A stretch of 64,000 nt of DNA from Bacteroidota bacterium (GTDB lineage: Bacteria; Bacteroidota; Bacteroidia; AKYH767-A; OLB10): positions 62,001 through 126,000 of the forward strand of contig JAGVTU010000005.1 in the NCBI GenBank assembly GCA_019136655.1, given 5' to 3'. Below, piece by piece: positions 23,489 through 32,696 of this stretch. The notes under the pieces were generated by a model. It saw only the letters and a program-made list of their open reading frames with translations. It was not told the origin of the DNA and ran no database searches. Each line of letters starts with the position of its first letter. The stretch's first letter is position 1. The position numbers and the translations under genes are program-made.

Positions 23489-24361
23489 ATGATACATTCC
23501 ATGACCGGTTACGGAAAAACAGCCGGTGAGTTTGGCGGAAAAACAATTTCAGTAGAAATAAAATCACTCAACAGCAAGTTTTTTGATTTGAATCTTCGTT
23601 TGCCGCAGGCATATAAAGACAAAGAGATGGAGTTGAGAACACTGCTGCAAAAAGAAGCCGAACGTGGAAAGATGGATGTTATCATCAACATTGAAACCGA
23701 TCCAGCACAGCAAAGTAATTTGCTCAACAAAGATTTGATAAAAACATTGCTGAAAGATTTGAAGGAAATAAAAACAGAATTAAATCTTGCTGACGAAAAT
23801 CTGTTGCAGATAATTATGCAACAACCTCAGGTGATCAACGATGATGCTGCCGAAGCCGATGAGAAAGAGTGGGAGTTGATTTTTAGATTGATTCAGGAGT
23901 CATTGGAAAAGTTTAAGCAGTTCAGGCAACGCGAAGGCAAGACACTGCATGATGACATAGCACAACGTATAAATCTCATTTTACAACTGCGTGAGAAGTT
24001 GGCAGAGCACGAAACCGGACGCATGCAGGGCGTGAGGTCGCGATTGATGAATGCGTTGAAATCCTTTGAAGGAAATATTGATACCGACATGAACCGTTTT
24101 GAGCAGGAGCTGATTTATTATCTCGAAAAATTGGATATTACAGAGGAAAAGGTACGGCTACTCACACACTGTAATTATTTTCTGACCATGCTGAATGACA
24201 GTAACAATAATGGTAAGAAATTAGGTTTCATCATGCAGGAAATAGGACGTGAAATAAATACCATAGGAAGCAAAGCCAATGATGCAGGCATACAGCGAAT
24301 TGTTGTTGAGATGAAAGATGAGGCAGAAAAAATAAAAGAACAACTTTCAAATATTTTATGA
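23489..24361 (+). CDS. yicC: YicC family endoribonuclease
   Basis: A 290-residue protein with the family start MIHSMTGYGKTAGEFGGKTI, then EIKSLNSKFFDLNLRLPQ and the C-terminal DUF1732 region with NNNGKKLGFIMQEIGREINT and IGSKANDAGIQRIVVEMKDE. E. coli YicC is reported to be an RNA endonuclease; this role is taken from the family. The middle is a long coiled coil. Its stop overlaps the gmk start by 4 bases (ATGA), and coupling of these two genes is a common bacterial arrangement. Confidence 0.93.
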   Translation: MIHSMTGYGKTAGEFGGKTISVEIKSLNSKFFDLNLRLPQAYKDKEMELRTLLQKEAERGKMDVIINIETDPAQQSNLLNKDLIKTLLKDLKEIKTELNLADENLLQIIMQQPQVINDDAAEADEKEWELIFRLIQESLEKFKQFRQREGKTLHDDIAQRINLILQLREKLAEHETGRMQGVRSRLMNALKSFEGNIDTDMNRFEQELIYYLEKLDITEEKVRLLTHCNYFLTMLNDSNNNGKKLGFIMQEIGREINTIGSKANDAGIQRIVVEMKDEAEKIKEQLSNIL

Positions 24362-24924
24362 GAAAGCATTTTTTGTTTTGTGGACCCAGTGGCAGTGGTA
24401 AAACAAGCATTGTTCATTATCTGCTTTCACAGTTTTCGTTTATGCGTTTTTCGGTATCAGCAACCACAAGGCCCAAACGATATAACGAAGAGGATGGAAA
24501 GGATTATTATTTCCTTTCGGTGGAAGAGTTTAAAAAGAAAATTGAAGAAGATGCTTTCATTGAATGGGAACAGGTTTACGAAGGCAGGTATTACGGAACC
24601 TTACGCTCGGAAATTAAGCGTATAGAATCTATGAACTGTTCAGTGGTGTTTGATGTGGATGTGGAAGGAGGAATGAATATTAAAAAATGTTTTGGTGATA
24701 ATCTCCTTTCTGTATTCATTCGTCCGCCTTCGGTAGAAGATTTGCGTCAAAGGCTGATTGCTCGCAGCACCGAAACTCCTGAAAGTCTGCAGAAGCGACT
24801 TGACAAATCTGTTTTTGAATTGGGTTACGAAAAAAATTTCGACAATGTAATCATCAACTCGGATTTGGAGGAGTCGTGCAAGAAAGCGAAAATGTTGGTG
24901 GAAACTTTTTTACAGAAAGTCTGA
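24358..24924 (+). CDS. gmk: Guanylate kinase
   Basis: Phosphorylates GMP to GDP with ATP. The 188-residue protein has the P-loop GPSGSGKTSIVHYLL at the N-terminus, the GMP-binding segment FSVSATTRPKRYNEEDGKDYYFLS, EWEQVYEGRYYGT, and VVFDVDVEGGMNIKK. The LID and C-terminal helix region SVFIRPPSVEDLRQRLIARSTE is also normal. The length fits the family. It is translationally coupled to yicC by an ATGA overlap and is convergent with the DUF983 gene. Confidence 0.96.
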   Translation: MRKHFLFCGPSGSGKTSIVHYLLSQFSFMRFSVSATTRPKRYNEEDGKDYYFLSVEEFKKKIEEDAFIEWEQVYEGRYYGTLRSEIKRIESMNCSVVFDVDVEGGMNIKKCFGDNLLSVFIRPPSVEDLRQRLIARSTETPESLQKRLDKSVFELGYEKNFDNVIINSDLEESCKKAKMLVETFLQKV

Positions 24925-24972
24925 AAGAATTATTGAGAGTAATCTTCTGAAGTTGCGGTTAGAAAAATATCC

Positions 24973-25359
24973 CTAAAACTTTTTTCTTCTGTTTGCAGTT
25001 TTTTCAATTTTATAAACCAATGCCAGATAATAGCTGCGCCCATACCTGAAAAATATTGGAAGCAACAATATCAGCAGCACACTGTTGATGATGAGATATG
25101 GTACAACAACAAATCCCCAAAGCATATAAACCCAGAAAAAATTAAATACCGAGAGTGCAATAGTAAGCGCATAACTTACATACATGGCACCATAATAAAA
25201 ACCCGGTTCCGGCATAAATGAAAGACCACACTCCGGACAGTGGTCAGGCATATCTGTAAATTTTTTAATATTATATGGATTGGCAGTGCTGAATAAATTT
25301 CCTTTTCCACATTGAGGGCATTTTAAAAATGCTGCTGCCTTAAACGGAGATACACTCAT
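24973..25359 (-). CDS. DUF983 zinc-ribbon membrane protein
   Basis: A 128-residue protein. It begins with a zinc-ribbon made of two Cys pairs (FLKCPQCGKGNLF and DHCPECGLSF), followed by two or three hydrophobic segments (YVSYALTIALSVFNFFWVYM; VVPYLIINSVLLILLLPIFF). DUF983 proteins are common in Bacteroidota and alphaproteobacteria and lack a defined function. The ATG at 25359 overlaps the stop of the pseudouridine synthase gene as ATGA, which I prefer over the in-frame start at 25392. Confidence 0.83.
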   Translation of the reverse strand: MSVSPFKAAAFLKCPQCGKGNLFSTANPYNIKKFTDMPDHCPECGLSFMPEPGFYYGAMYVSYALTIALSVFNFFWVYMLWGFVVVPYLIINSVLLILLLPIFFRYGRSYYLALVYKIEKTANRRKKF

Positions 25360-26075
25360 AATGATTTTAAATTTTGCATAAAATAATTCCACAGCGGGTC
25401 GTCAGGCGGAGGAGCTGCAAGGTTGACAGATTCCTGTTTTACAGGATGAATAAAATTAAGTTTTCGGGCGTGCAGATGAATGGAGCCATTGGAGTTGCTT
25501 CGGTCAGCACCATATTTCAGGTCTCCTTTTATCACACAACCTATTGCTGAAAGTTGTACTCTTATCTGATGATGTCTTCCCGTCATCGGATTTACTTCCA
25601 GCAGGTGATAATGCTCAGATGATGCCAGTAGTTTGTATGATAATTCGCAGCGTGTGGCATCTTTGCGCGGCTGCAATGAGGCAAAACTTTTGTTCTTGTT
25701 TTCGTTTTTATTCAGATAGTGCACCAGCGTTTCTTCATTGTGCGGAGGTTTGTTTTTTACAACAGCCCAGTAAGTTTTTTGCACCTTACGTTCTCTAAAC
25801 AGTTCATTCATTCGCTCGAGTGCTTTGCCTGTTTTGGCAAATAATACAACACCACTCACCGGACGGTCGAGGCGATGTATAGTACCGCAAAACACATTGC
25901 CGGGTTTCTGATATTTCTCTTTGAGAAATGCTTTGAGCAAATCACCGAGAGGAATATCACCGGTTTTATCACCCTGAGTAATCTGTCCGGGAAGTTTGTT
26001 GACTGCTATCAGATGGTTGTCTTCAAAAATAACCTGTGCAGCAATGTTGGTGTTCGACACAACCTTAGAAAGCAT
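25356..26075 (-). CDS. RluA-family RNA pseudouridine synthase
   Basis: A 239-residue enzyme that isomerises uridine in RNA. The catalytic Asp is in the motif HRLDRPVSGVVLFAKT. Other motifs are VIFEDNHLIAVNKLPGQITQ at the N-terminus and LEVNPMTGRHHQIRVQLSAI near the C-terminus. It lacks the N-terminal S4 domain of RluC and RluD, so it belongs to the shorter RluA-like group; the target RNA is not evident. The start codon lies 5 bases from a promoter element, predicting a leaderless mRNA. It is coupled to the DUF983 gene by an ATGA overlap. Confidence 0.92.
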   Translation of the reverse strand: MLSKVVSNTNIAAQVIFEDNHLIAVNKLPGQITQGDKTGDIPLGDLLKAFLKEKYQKPGNVFCGTIHRLDRPVSGVVLFAKTGKALERMNELFRERKVQKTYWAVVKNKPPHNEETLVHYLNKNENKNKSFASLQPRKDATRCELSYKLLASSEHYHLLEVNPMTGRHHQIRVQLSAIGCVIKGDLKYGADRSNSNGSIHLHARKLNFIHPVKQESVNLAAPPPDDPLWNYFMQNLKSL

Positions 26076-26080
26076 AAAGT

Positions 26081-26111
26081 CAAAAATAGGTATAACAAAA
26101 GTTAATCACAA
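26081..26111 (-). promoter_or_regulatory. Promoter of the pseudouridine synthase/DUF983 operon
   Basis: On the minus strand a -33 TTG (26109-26111), a 20-base spacer and a -7 TATTTTTG (26081-26088). The element ends 5 bases before the ATG at 26075. Confidence 0.62.
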
Positions 26112-26172
26112 TAATTAATAATACAAGCTGTGTATATTGATGCAGAATAATATTCCGGTCTATTGTTAATAT

Positions 26173-26212
26173 TTCAGATTAAAAATTTTTCTTTTTAAAA
26201 ATGAAATCTGAA
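26173..26212. repeat. Inverted repeat downstream of panB
   Basis: TTCAGATT (26173-26180) and AATCTGAA (26205-26212) are exact reverse complements around an AT-rich centre with its own A/T palindromes. It lies just after the panB stop and may end that transcript, but it has no G/C-rich stem. Confidence 0.35.
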
Positions 26213-26222
26213 TCTGAGATAA

Positions 26223-27038
26223 TTAATACTGCTCCTTCTCATTCGGGAAATCGCGGTTTTTTACATCTGCAATATATCTTCCTGTAGCAGATTTAATTTC
26301 GTCATAAAGGTTGAGGTATCTTCTTAAAAACCGTGGATGAAACTCATTGTTGATACCAAGCATATCGTGCAATACCAGCACTTGCCCATCCACACCGTTG
26401 CCGGCACCTATTCCTATGATTGGAATTTTTACTTCCTGTGCTACTTTGGCAGCAAGTGTTGCAGGAATTTTTTCGAGTACGATGGCAAAACATCCTGCCT
26501 GCTCCAGTGTGTGTGCATCTTCAACCAGTCGCTGCGCTTCTTCCTCTTCGCGAGCTCTTACCACATAGGTTCCGAATTTGTAAATGGATTGTGGTGTAAG
26601 TCCGAGATGTCCCATCACAGGAACTCCTGCTGTAAGAATGCGCTCGATTGATTCTTTTACCTCACGGCCTCCTTCCAGTTTCACGGCATGAGCACCCGAT
26701 TCTTTCATGATGCGTATGGCCGACTGCAAAGCTTCCTTGCTGTTGCCCTGATACGATCCGAAAGGCAAATCAACAACTACCAAAGCGCGCTGCACGGCAC
26801 GCACCACACTCGAAGCATGATATATCATCTGATCCAGAGTGATAGGCAATGTAGTTTCATGTCCTGCCATCACATTAGAAGCGGAGTCGCCCACCAACAA
26901 AACGTCTATACCTGCATGGTCAAGAATACGAGCCAGACTGAAATCATAAGCCGTGAGCATGGCAATTTTTTCACCATTGCGTTTCATCTCCTGCAAAACG
27001 TGGGTGGTTATTTTCTTTACTTCGCTGTGTACTGACAT
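26223..27038 (-). CDS. panB: 3-methyl-2-oxobutanoate hydroxymethyltransferase
   Basis: Makes ketopantoate from 2-oxoisovalerate and methylene-tetrahydrofolate, the first step towards pantothenate and CoA. The 271-residue protein has the family blocks [40 protein letters not shown] with the metal-binding Asp, [35 protein letters not shown], and [20 protein letters not shown]. The catalytic Glu is in [14 protein letters not shown]. No other pantothenate genes are nearby. It starts 10 bases after the preceding gene on the minus strand and is probably cotranscribed with it. Confidence 0.96.
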   Translation of the reverse strand: MSVHSEVKKITTHVLQEMKRNGEKIAMLTAYDFSLARILDHAGIDVLLVGDSASNVMAGHETTLPITLDQMIYHASSVVRAVQRALVVVDLPFGSYQGNSKEALQSAIRIMKESGAHAVKLEGGREVKESIERILTAGVPVMGHLGLTPQSIYKFGTYVVRAREEEEAQRLVEDAHTLEQAGCFAIVLEKIPATLAAKVAQEVKIPIIGIGAGNGVDGQVLVLHDMLGINNEFHPRFLRRYLNLYDEIKSATGRYIADVKNRDFPNEKEQY

Positions 27039-27048
27039 ACGTTTGATT

Positions 27049-28212
27049 TTAATTTTCCTTAGGCAGCGTAAATTCTGTGTTTTGTTTTTGCTCTTTTGGT
27101 TCTTTCTTTTCCTCTACAGTTGTTGGTTTGGAGTTTCTGGCTTTTGCCAATTCGGCTTTCAGTGTTTTTAGCGAGTCGCTCAGTTGTTGGTTTTTTTCTT
27201 TCTCTGCTTTTACTGATTTACTTAACGTTATAATCAGGTCAGAGTTTTCATTTCCGGCAACTAAATTTTTATACTTGAGAAGACCTTCATTCACTTTCAT
27301 CAGCGAGTCGAATGACGCATCTTTCTGTGCAAGTTTTTTCTGCAAATCTAAAATGGTTCTGTCTTTAAGTTTACGTTCATTCTCATCTTCTTTATCGGCA
27401 GTTTTTTTGTTTTCAAGATTGCGTTTCAAATCTTCGTTCTCTGCCTGAAGTTTATTGATTTGTGTTTTCAGTTTGATGATGGATTCGGCAAGTTCAATAA
27501 TGTCGGGCGAGCCTGAAGATGCCCCATCCTGTGATTTTGAAACTTCATTTGCCTGAGCTGCAGAGAACAGATAAAAATAATCTATTTTGGCTCGGGTTGC
27601 AGGTCCAATGATGAAACCAAAACGACCGGTTTTGTAAGCTATTTCAGTAAATGACAGAAGCAAATTATTGTTGACGTAAATGTCGTAGTTGCGGTTGGAT
27701 GTACGAATGTCAATTACATTGTAGGTATTCAGTCCATTGAGAGAATTACTCTTTGTCCATCCTCCATTCTTCGCATCTCCGGTCTTATAATTGTACTTCC
27801 CTGATACAATTTGCCTCAGCCGGAATTGTTTCTCTGCATTAATTTCGAACATAAAACCACCGTTGCCATCATTCTGAGCCATGAATATGACACCGATAGA
27901 GCCATTCTGATCAGCTGCTTTTTCAATTTTTAATGAAGTCACCAGTTTAAAAGCCTGCTCATTGTAATCGTAATTAGCAATAAGTGCAAAGGGTTTTTCA
28001 GGAGCTTTACGGTTCAGAATATATTCTCCCTCCTGAACTAAAAACAGATTTTCAATATTGGAAAGGAATGTCCATTTGTCACTGGCTGAATCAAAATTTT
28101 CACTCAGGTCCAACCGGTCAAATTTCTCATTTACAAGCTGACCACGTGATGGCATTGCGGCAGTAAGAAGCCATCCTGTTATTAAAACAGATAGAAATTT
28201 CAGTTTATGCAT
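27049..28212 (-). CDS. Secreted protein with LamG-like domain and coiled coil
   Basis: A 387-residue exported protein of unknown function. It has a signal peptide ([20 protein letters not shown]). Residues from about 25 to 220 resemble a concanavalin-like beta-sandwich of the DUF1080/LamG type, with [52 protein letters not shown] and [20 protein letters not shown]. From about 240 onwards it is a heptad-rich coiled coil, with a charged, Pro/Glu-rich tail. The ATG at 28212 is preferred to the GTG at 28224. It lies 10 bases upstream of panB, which seems to be a chance operon partner. Confidence 0.7.
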   Translation of the reverse strand: MHKLKFLSVLITGWLLTAAMPSRGQLVNEKFDRLDLSENFDSASDKWTFLSNIENLFLVQEGEYILNRKAPEKPFALIANYDYNEQAFKLVTSLKIEKAADQNGSIGVIFMAQNDGNGGFMFEINAEKQFRLRQIVSGKYNYKTGDAKNGGWTKSNSLNGLNTYNVIDIRTSNRNYDIYVNNNLLLSFTEIAYKTGRFGFIIGPATRAKIDYFYLFSAAQANEVSKSQDGASSGSPDIIELAESIIKLKTQINKLQAENEDLKRNLENKKTADKEDENERKLKDRTILDLQKKLAQKDASFDSLMKVNEGLLKYKNLVAGNENSDLIITLSKSVKAEKEKNQQLSDSLKTLKAELAKARNSKPTTVEEKKEPKEQKQNTEFTLPKEN

Positions 28213-28287
28213 TGGGCTGAACACCTAAAAATTGTTAAATATTTGAGTGCTGAAAATTACATATTTTTTTTATCGGCATTCATCCTC

Positions 28288-28295
28288 TACTTTTG
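28288..28295 (+). promoter_or_regulatory. Bacteroidota -7 element for the DUF4249-like gene
   Basis: TACTTTTG lies 4 bases before the ATG at 28300, so the mRNA would be leaderless or have a leader of only a few bases. Confidence 0.6.
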
Positions 28296-28299
28296 ACGC

Positions 28300-29289
28300 A
28301 TGAATAAGTTATTAATATCTTTTTGTGTACTGATATTGGCATTTTCGTCCTGCAAAACGGATGTGGATCTGATAGCACCTTATGAGGAAATAATGGTGGT
28401 TTACGGAGTGTTGAATCCTGCCGATTCAGTGCAGTATGTCCGCATTAACAAAGCATTTTTGGGAGAAGGGAATGCATATCAGTTTGCTCAGGTGCCCGAT
28501 TCATTTCAGTATGGCGATATCCTTGATGTGAAACTGGAGCGTTATAAGAATAACAACATGATTGGTACCATCAACCTGGAGCGTTTTGAAGGCTCTGCTT
28601 TGGATACAGGCATTTTTGCAACATCTCCCAATTATTTATACCGCACTTATGGCAGCGATTCCATCTATCAGGACAGTCAGTATAAACTGGTAGTTTATAA
28701 CCGTGAAACCGGAAAAACCACCACTGCTCAAACTATTATTGTAAATAAAGTAAGTGCTATTGCCACGCCAACAAATTTTCAGACTTCGGTAGAACTTGCT
28801 GATGCAGCCAATCCTTTTCTATCCAAATTTACCAGAGGCAACAACGCCAGCTACTACGACCTGAATATGCGTTTCAGCTATTATGAAAAAGAGATTGCCA
28901 ATCCTTCCAATGTGCAGATAAAGTCAGTAGAGTTTAAGATAGGAGGAGTTGAGTATAAAAATTCAACTTCGCTTGAGATTGCAGTTCCTTATACTACCAT
29001 TTATTCTGCCATCAGAAGATATATTCAACCTGACCCGGCAGTAGAACGGATTGCACGCTCAGTAGATTTCTTCTGGGTAGGTGGTGCCGAAGAACTTTAC
29101 ACTTATTATCAGGTGAACCGTCCTCCAACAGGTATCAACCAGAATATTCCCCAATACACCAATGTTGAGGGAGGAATAGGTATTTTCAGCAGTATTTTCA
29201 GAGATGGCATGTACAATAAGCTGTTGAGCAACCGCTCTAACGATTCGCTTATTAATGGCCAGATTACCCGAGACCTGGGCTTCAAGTAA
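28300..29289 (+). CDS. DUF4249-like lipoprotein
   Basis: A 329-residue lipoprotein with signal peptide MNKLLISFCVLILAFSSC; Cys18 would be acylated. The mature part begins KTDVDLIAPYEEIMVVYGVLNPADSV, and contains YGDILDVKLERYKNN, YKLVVYNRETGKTTTAQT and a C-terminal NVEGGIGIFSSIF. The pattern is like that of DUF4249 proteins, which are often found beside TonB-dependent receptors in Bacteroidota, but none is present here. Family assignment is tentative. It is divergent from the LamG-like gene and followed by the dnaK promoter region. Confidence 0.65.
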   Translation: MNKLLISFCVLILAFSSCKTDVDLIAPYEEIMVVYGVLNPADSVQYVRINKAFLGEGNAYQFAQVPDSFQYGDILDVKLERYKNNNMIGTINLERFEGSALDTGIFATSPNYLYRTYGSDSIYQDSQYKLVVYNRETGKTTTAQTIIVNKVSAIATPTNFQTSVELADAANPFLSKFTRGNNASYYDLNMRFSYYEKEIANPSNVQIKSVEFKIGGVEYKNSTSLEIAVPYTTIYSAIRRYIQPDPAVERIARSVDFFWVGGAEELYTYYQVNRPPTGINQNIPQYTNVEGGIGIFSSIFRDGMYNKLLSNRSNDSLINGQITRDLGFK

Positions 29290-29301
29290 AAGTGTCGTTT
29301 T

Positions 29302-29340
29302 GTCAGTAATTTTTCTGACGGCATTCCAACTGCATGCCGT
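29302..29340. repeat. Two overlapping inverted repeats upstream of dnaK
   Basis: GTCAG (29302-29306) pairs with CTGAC (29315-29319), and ACGGCAT (29318-29324) pairs with ATGCCGT (29334-29340) across 9 bases. The second has the 9-base spacer of a CIRCE element but a different sequence. No T-run follows, so a regulator site is as likely as a hairpin. Confidence 0.45.
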
Positions 29341-29370
29341 TTAGGGGGCATATTGGCATGATATGACGGT

Positions 29371-29386
29371 TGGCACAACCATTGAC
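29371..29386 (+). promoter_or_regulatory. Sigma-54-like promoter of dnaK
   Basis: TGGCAC-N5-TTGA matches the -24/-12 consensus (TGGCACG-N4-TTGC) except for A in place of the final C. The GG and the -12 dinucleotide have the right 10-base spacing. The predicted transcript start near 29397 leaves a leader of about 35 bases before the dnaK ATG. No TAnnTTTG element is visible in this gap. Confidence 0.45.
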
Positions 29387-29431
29387 ACAGTGAGGGTGTA
29401 AAATAAAAACCTTCAAAAAAGTATAGATAAA

Positions 29432-31348
29432 ATGAGAAAAGTAATTGGAATCGACCTGGGAACAACCAACTCTTGCGTAGCTGTGATGGAAGGCAGCGAG
29501 CCTGTTGTGATCCCTAACAGCGAAGGTCGCAGAACGACACCTTCCATAGTAGGATTCATTAAAGATGGTGAGCGCAAAGTGGGTGACCCTGCAAAACGTC
29601 AGGCCATTACAAACCCCAAGAATACCGTTTATTCAATAAAACGTTTCATGGGTGAATCTTTTGACCATTCAGCCAAAGAAAGAGAACGCGTGCCTTATGA
29701 AGTGGTGAAAGGTGATAACAACACTCCGCGTGTGAAAATCAACGACCGCTTATACACTCCTCAGGAAATTTCAGCAATCATTTTGCAGAAAATGAAAAAA
29801 ACAGCTGAAGATTATCTTGGCAGCGAAGTAACAGAAGCAGTAATCACTGTGCCTGCATACTTCAACGACTCACAACGTCAGGCTACCAAGGAAGCAGGAG
29901 AAATTGCAGGTCTTAAAGTGCTTCGTATCATCAATGAGCCTACTGCTGCTGCACTGGCTTATGGTCTTGATAAAAAACATAAAGAAGAAAAAGTAGTTGT
30001 GTTCGACTGTGGTGGTGGTACACATGACGTATCAGTTCTTGAACTGGGCGATGGCGTTTTCGAAGTAAAATCAACTGATGGTGATACCCACCTGGGTGGT
30101 GACGACTTTGATCAGCGTATTATTGACTGGCTTGCCGATGAGTTTAAAAGTGACGAAGGCATTGACCTGCGCAAAGACCCAATGGCATTGCAACGTTTGA
30201 AAGAAGCTGCTGAAAAAGCTAAAATAGAATTGTCAAGTTCTACACAGGCTGAAATCAACCTTCCCTACATTATGCCGGTTGACGGTGTTCCAAAACACCT
30301 GGTGAAAACACTTACCAGAGCAAAGTTTGAACAACTGGTAGATGACTTGATTAAGCGTACCATTGAACCTTGCAAAACAGCATTGAGCAATGCAGGTTTC
30401 AAACCAAGTGATATTGACGAAGTGATTTTGGTAGGAGGTTCAACTCGTATTCCTGCCATTCAGAATGCAGTGGAGAAATTTTTCGGTAAAGCTCCTTCCA
30501 AAGGAGTAAATCCTGATGAAGTTGTGGCCATTGGTGCAGCAATTCAGGGTGCAGTACTTACCGGAGATGTAAAAGATGTATTGTTGCTTGACGTAACTCC
30601 GCTGTCATTAGGTATCGAAACATTTGGCGGTGTGTTCACCAAACTTATAGAAGCCAACACTACCATTCCTACCAAGAAGAGTGAAGTGTTCAGCACAGCC
30701 AGCGACAGTCAGCCTTCTGTAGAAATACATGTATTGCAGGGCGAACGCAGTATGGCAAAAGATAACCGTACAATCGGACGTTTCCACCTCGATGGAATTC
30801 CGCCTGCACCACGCGGTGTGCCTCAGATTGAAGTAACATTTGATATTGATGCCAACGGTATTCTGCACGTAACAGCAAAAGACAAAGGCACAGGCAAAGA
30901 ACAGAAAATACGTATAGAAGCCAGCAGCGGACTGAGCGATGAGGAAATCAAACGTATGAAAACTGAAGCTGAAGCCAATGCTGAAGCTGACAAAAAAGCG
31001 AAAGAAGAAGCTGATAAAGTAAACATGGCCGATACCATGATATTCCAGACTGAAAAACAGTTGACTGAATATGGCGATAAACTTTCGCAAAGCAACAAGG
31101 AGAATATCCAGCGTGCACTGAGCAAACTCAAAGATGCGCATAAGGAAAGAAACCTTGCTGAAATTGATACTGCACTCAACGAACTCAACTCGGCATGGCA
31201 GGCCGCTTCACAGGAGATGTATAATGCATCCAACAATACAGGAAGCGCTGCAACAAATGCTGATGCCGGCACCCAACAGGATGCTTCGGCACAGGGCGAC
31301 ACCGTAACCGATGTTGACTACGAAGAAGTAAAAGACGATAAGAAGTAA
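29432..31348 (+). CDS. dnaK: Chaperone DnaK (Hsp70)
   Basis: ATP-driven chaperone that works with DnaJ and GrpE. The 638-residue protein begins [14 protein letters not shown]-like ([20 protein letters not shown]) and carries [35 protein letters not shown], the substrate-binding domain with [20 protein letters not shown], and the usual acidic tail [12 protein letters not shown]. The phosphate 2 motif reads D192-C-G-G-G-T-H198, whereas DLGGGTF is almost invariant. No dnaJ or grpE is next to it. It is followed by a strong terminator, so it is a single-gene unit. Confidence 0.98.
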   Translation: MRKVIGIDLGTTNSCVAVMEGSEPVVIPNSEGRRTTPSIVGFIKDGERKVGDPAKRQAITNPKNTVYSIKRFMGESFDHSAKERERVPYEVVKGDNNTPRVKINDRLYTPQEISAIILQKMKKTAEDYLGSEVTEAVITVPAYFNDSQRQATKEAGEIAGLKVLRIINEPTAAALAYGLDKKHKEEKVVVFDCGGGTHDVSVLELGDGVFEVKSTDGDTHLGGDDFDQRIIDWLADEFKSDEGIDLRKDPMALQRLKEAAEKAKIELSSSTQAEINLPYIMPVDGVPKHLVKTLTRAKFEQLVDDLIKRTIEPCKTALSNAGFKPSDIDEVILVGGSTRIPAIQNAVEKFFGKAPSKGVNPDEVVAIGAAIQGAVLTGDVKDVLLLDVTPLSLGIETFGGVFTKLIEANTTIPTKKSEVFSTASDSQPSVEIHVLQGERSMAKDNRTIGRFHLDGIPPAPRGVPQIEVTFDIDANGILHVTAKDKGTGKEQKIRIEASSGLSDEEIKRMKTEAEANAEADKKAKEEADKVNMADTMIFQTEKQLTEYGDKLSQSNKENIQRALSKLKDAHKERNLAEIDTALNELNSAWQAASQEMYNASNNTGSAATNADAGTQQDASAQGDTVTDVDYEEVKDDKK

Positions 31349-31369
31349 GTTGTGTTTAGAAGTTGTGGA

Positions 31370-31402
31370 GAGGCTGTCCCGAAAGGATAGCCTCTTTTTT
31401 TT
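31370..31402 (+). terminator. Intrinsic terminator of dnaK
   Basis: GAGGCTGTCC (31370-31379) pairs with GGATAGCCTC (31385-31394), a 10-pair stem with one G-T pair, closed by the loop CGAAA and followed by eight T. Confidence 0.9.
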
Positions 31403-31480
31403 GTTCATCTGTATGAACCTTCATGTTTGCAGCAGATAGTTGCCGATAATTGGTTTATCTTCGGACACAGATTTATTCAG

Positions 31481-32608
31481 ATGAAACTGCAGGCGCTTAC
31501 ATCGTTAAGGTTTTTCTTCGCATTTATGGTATTCCTATGTCACCTTACTTATTTCAGAGATTCCGGAATACCTGCCATACATGATTTGTTGGAAAACTAT
31601 CTGCGATACGGATATCTTGGCGTTAATTTCTTTTTTATGCTTTCGGGTTTTGTCATGGCATTTACCTATGCTTCCGCTATAGGCGACAAACAATTTTCAA
31701 GAAAGAATTTTTTAATCAAACGTGCTATCCGCATTGTACCGCTGCATTATTTCACCTTGCTGCTGATTACTCCTGTTGTGGTTAAGTCAGTATTGGATGA
31801 TGGCGGATTCACTGCACATCACACGTTTCAGTTTCTCGTTAAGTTGGGCGCACACCTCACACTGACGCAAAGTTTTATTCCTGCAATCCCATATTATTTT
31901 TCATTCAACGCGCCTGCCTGGTCCATCTCTGACGAAATGTTTTTTTATGTCTTGTTTCCGGCAATTGTTGCATTTATTTTCAGAAAGGGGCTTATTCGCA
32001 GCTATGCTTTTTATCTCGTACTGCTTGCAATTGCTTTAATAATGATGACGGTAATCCGGAATTTTTACGAGATGCACTGGTTGTTTTATATTAATCCGTT
32101 CATCAGGATACTTGATTTTATTATGGGCATTTTTTTATTTTTCTTCTACAGCATTATCAGGTATTCAAACAAAATGAATTCTTCGCATGCTACACTGCTT
32201 CAGATTATATCACTCATCGTGCCCGTTTTATTTTTTATGGGAATAACGTATGTTGATTGGGCTTACACCAATTCTCTTTATTTCTATATCCCAATGGCTC
32301 TGATGATTTTCTCATTTGCTTTCAGCGAAGGGGCATTGGCTAAACTGATAAGTGGCCGCACATTGGTATTCTTAGGCGAAGCAAGTTATAGCTTTTATCT
32401 AACTCAGGATATTACTGCACGATACATGAACTGGAATGGCAACAGACTTGAAATCATTAAAACATATTTTGGAAATAATTATATGGCTTTTGCTGCAGTG
32501 CAGTTTGTAATTGCTCTGGGTGTTGCAATCATCATTCATCTGTATGTTGAAAAACCTGTGACAGCATGGTTACGCAAAAAGTTTGAAAAAAAATCACTTA
32601 CCGAGTGA
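31481..32608 (+). CDS. Acyltransferase 3 family membrane protein
   Basis: A 375-residue integral membrane protein with about ten helices that transfers acyl groups to cell-surface sugars in related proteins. Family features are the N-terminal MKLQALTSLRFFFAFMVFLCHL with the conserved R and H, the FFFMLSGFVMAFTY motif, and NFLIKRAIRIVPLHYFTLL. The last helix contains the usual VEKPVTAWLRKK end. The ATG at 31481 matches the family start; the in-frame ATG at 31427 adds unrelated residues. Acceptor unknown; no glycosyltransferase cluster is nearby. Confidence 0.9.
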   Translation: MKLQALTSLRFFFAFMVFLCHLTYFRDSGIPAIHDLLENYLRYGYLGVNFFFMLSGFVMAFTYASAIGDKQFSRKNFLIKRAIRIVPLHYFTLLLITPVVVKSVLDDGGFTAHHTFQFLVKLGAHLTLTQSFIPAIPYYFSFNAPAWSISDEMFFYVLFPAIVAFIFRKGLIRSYAFYLVLLAIALIMMTVIRNFYEMHWLFYINPFIRILDFIMGIFLFFFYSIIRYSNKMNSSHATLLQIISLIVPVLFFMGITYVDWAYTNSLYFYIPMALMIFSFAFSEGALAKLISGRTLVFLGEASYSFYLTQDITARYMNWNGNRLEIIKTYFGNNYMAFAAVQFVIALGVAIIIHLYVEKPVTAWLRKKFEKKSLTE

Positions 32609-32696
32609 GATTTTATTTCATGAATTAAAGACCTTGTACACAATTGTTTTTTCACTCTGCTGTCATTTTACTTTATTTGCATAGTAATTCAGAGTT

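Noticed and set aside
24925-24972. Terminator between gmk and DUF983
   Set aside because: No stem longer than four bases was found in this short convergent gap.
29318-29340. CIRCE element (HrcA site) before dnaK
   Set aside because: The repeat has the right 9-base spacer, but its arms (ACGGCAT/ATGCCGT) do not match TTAGCACTC/GAGTGCTAA.
30823-31302. Open reading frame of 159 codons on the minus strand within dnaK
   Set aside because: It lies wholly inside dnaK, with its codons in register with the complementary strand of a conserved gene. Its product is Ser/Ala/Leu-rich with no recognisable domain. It is a shadow ORF.
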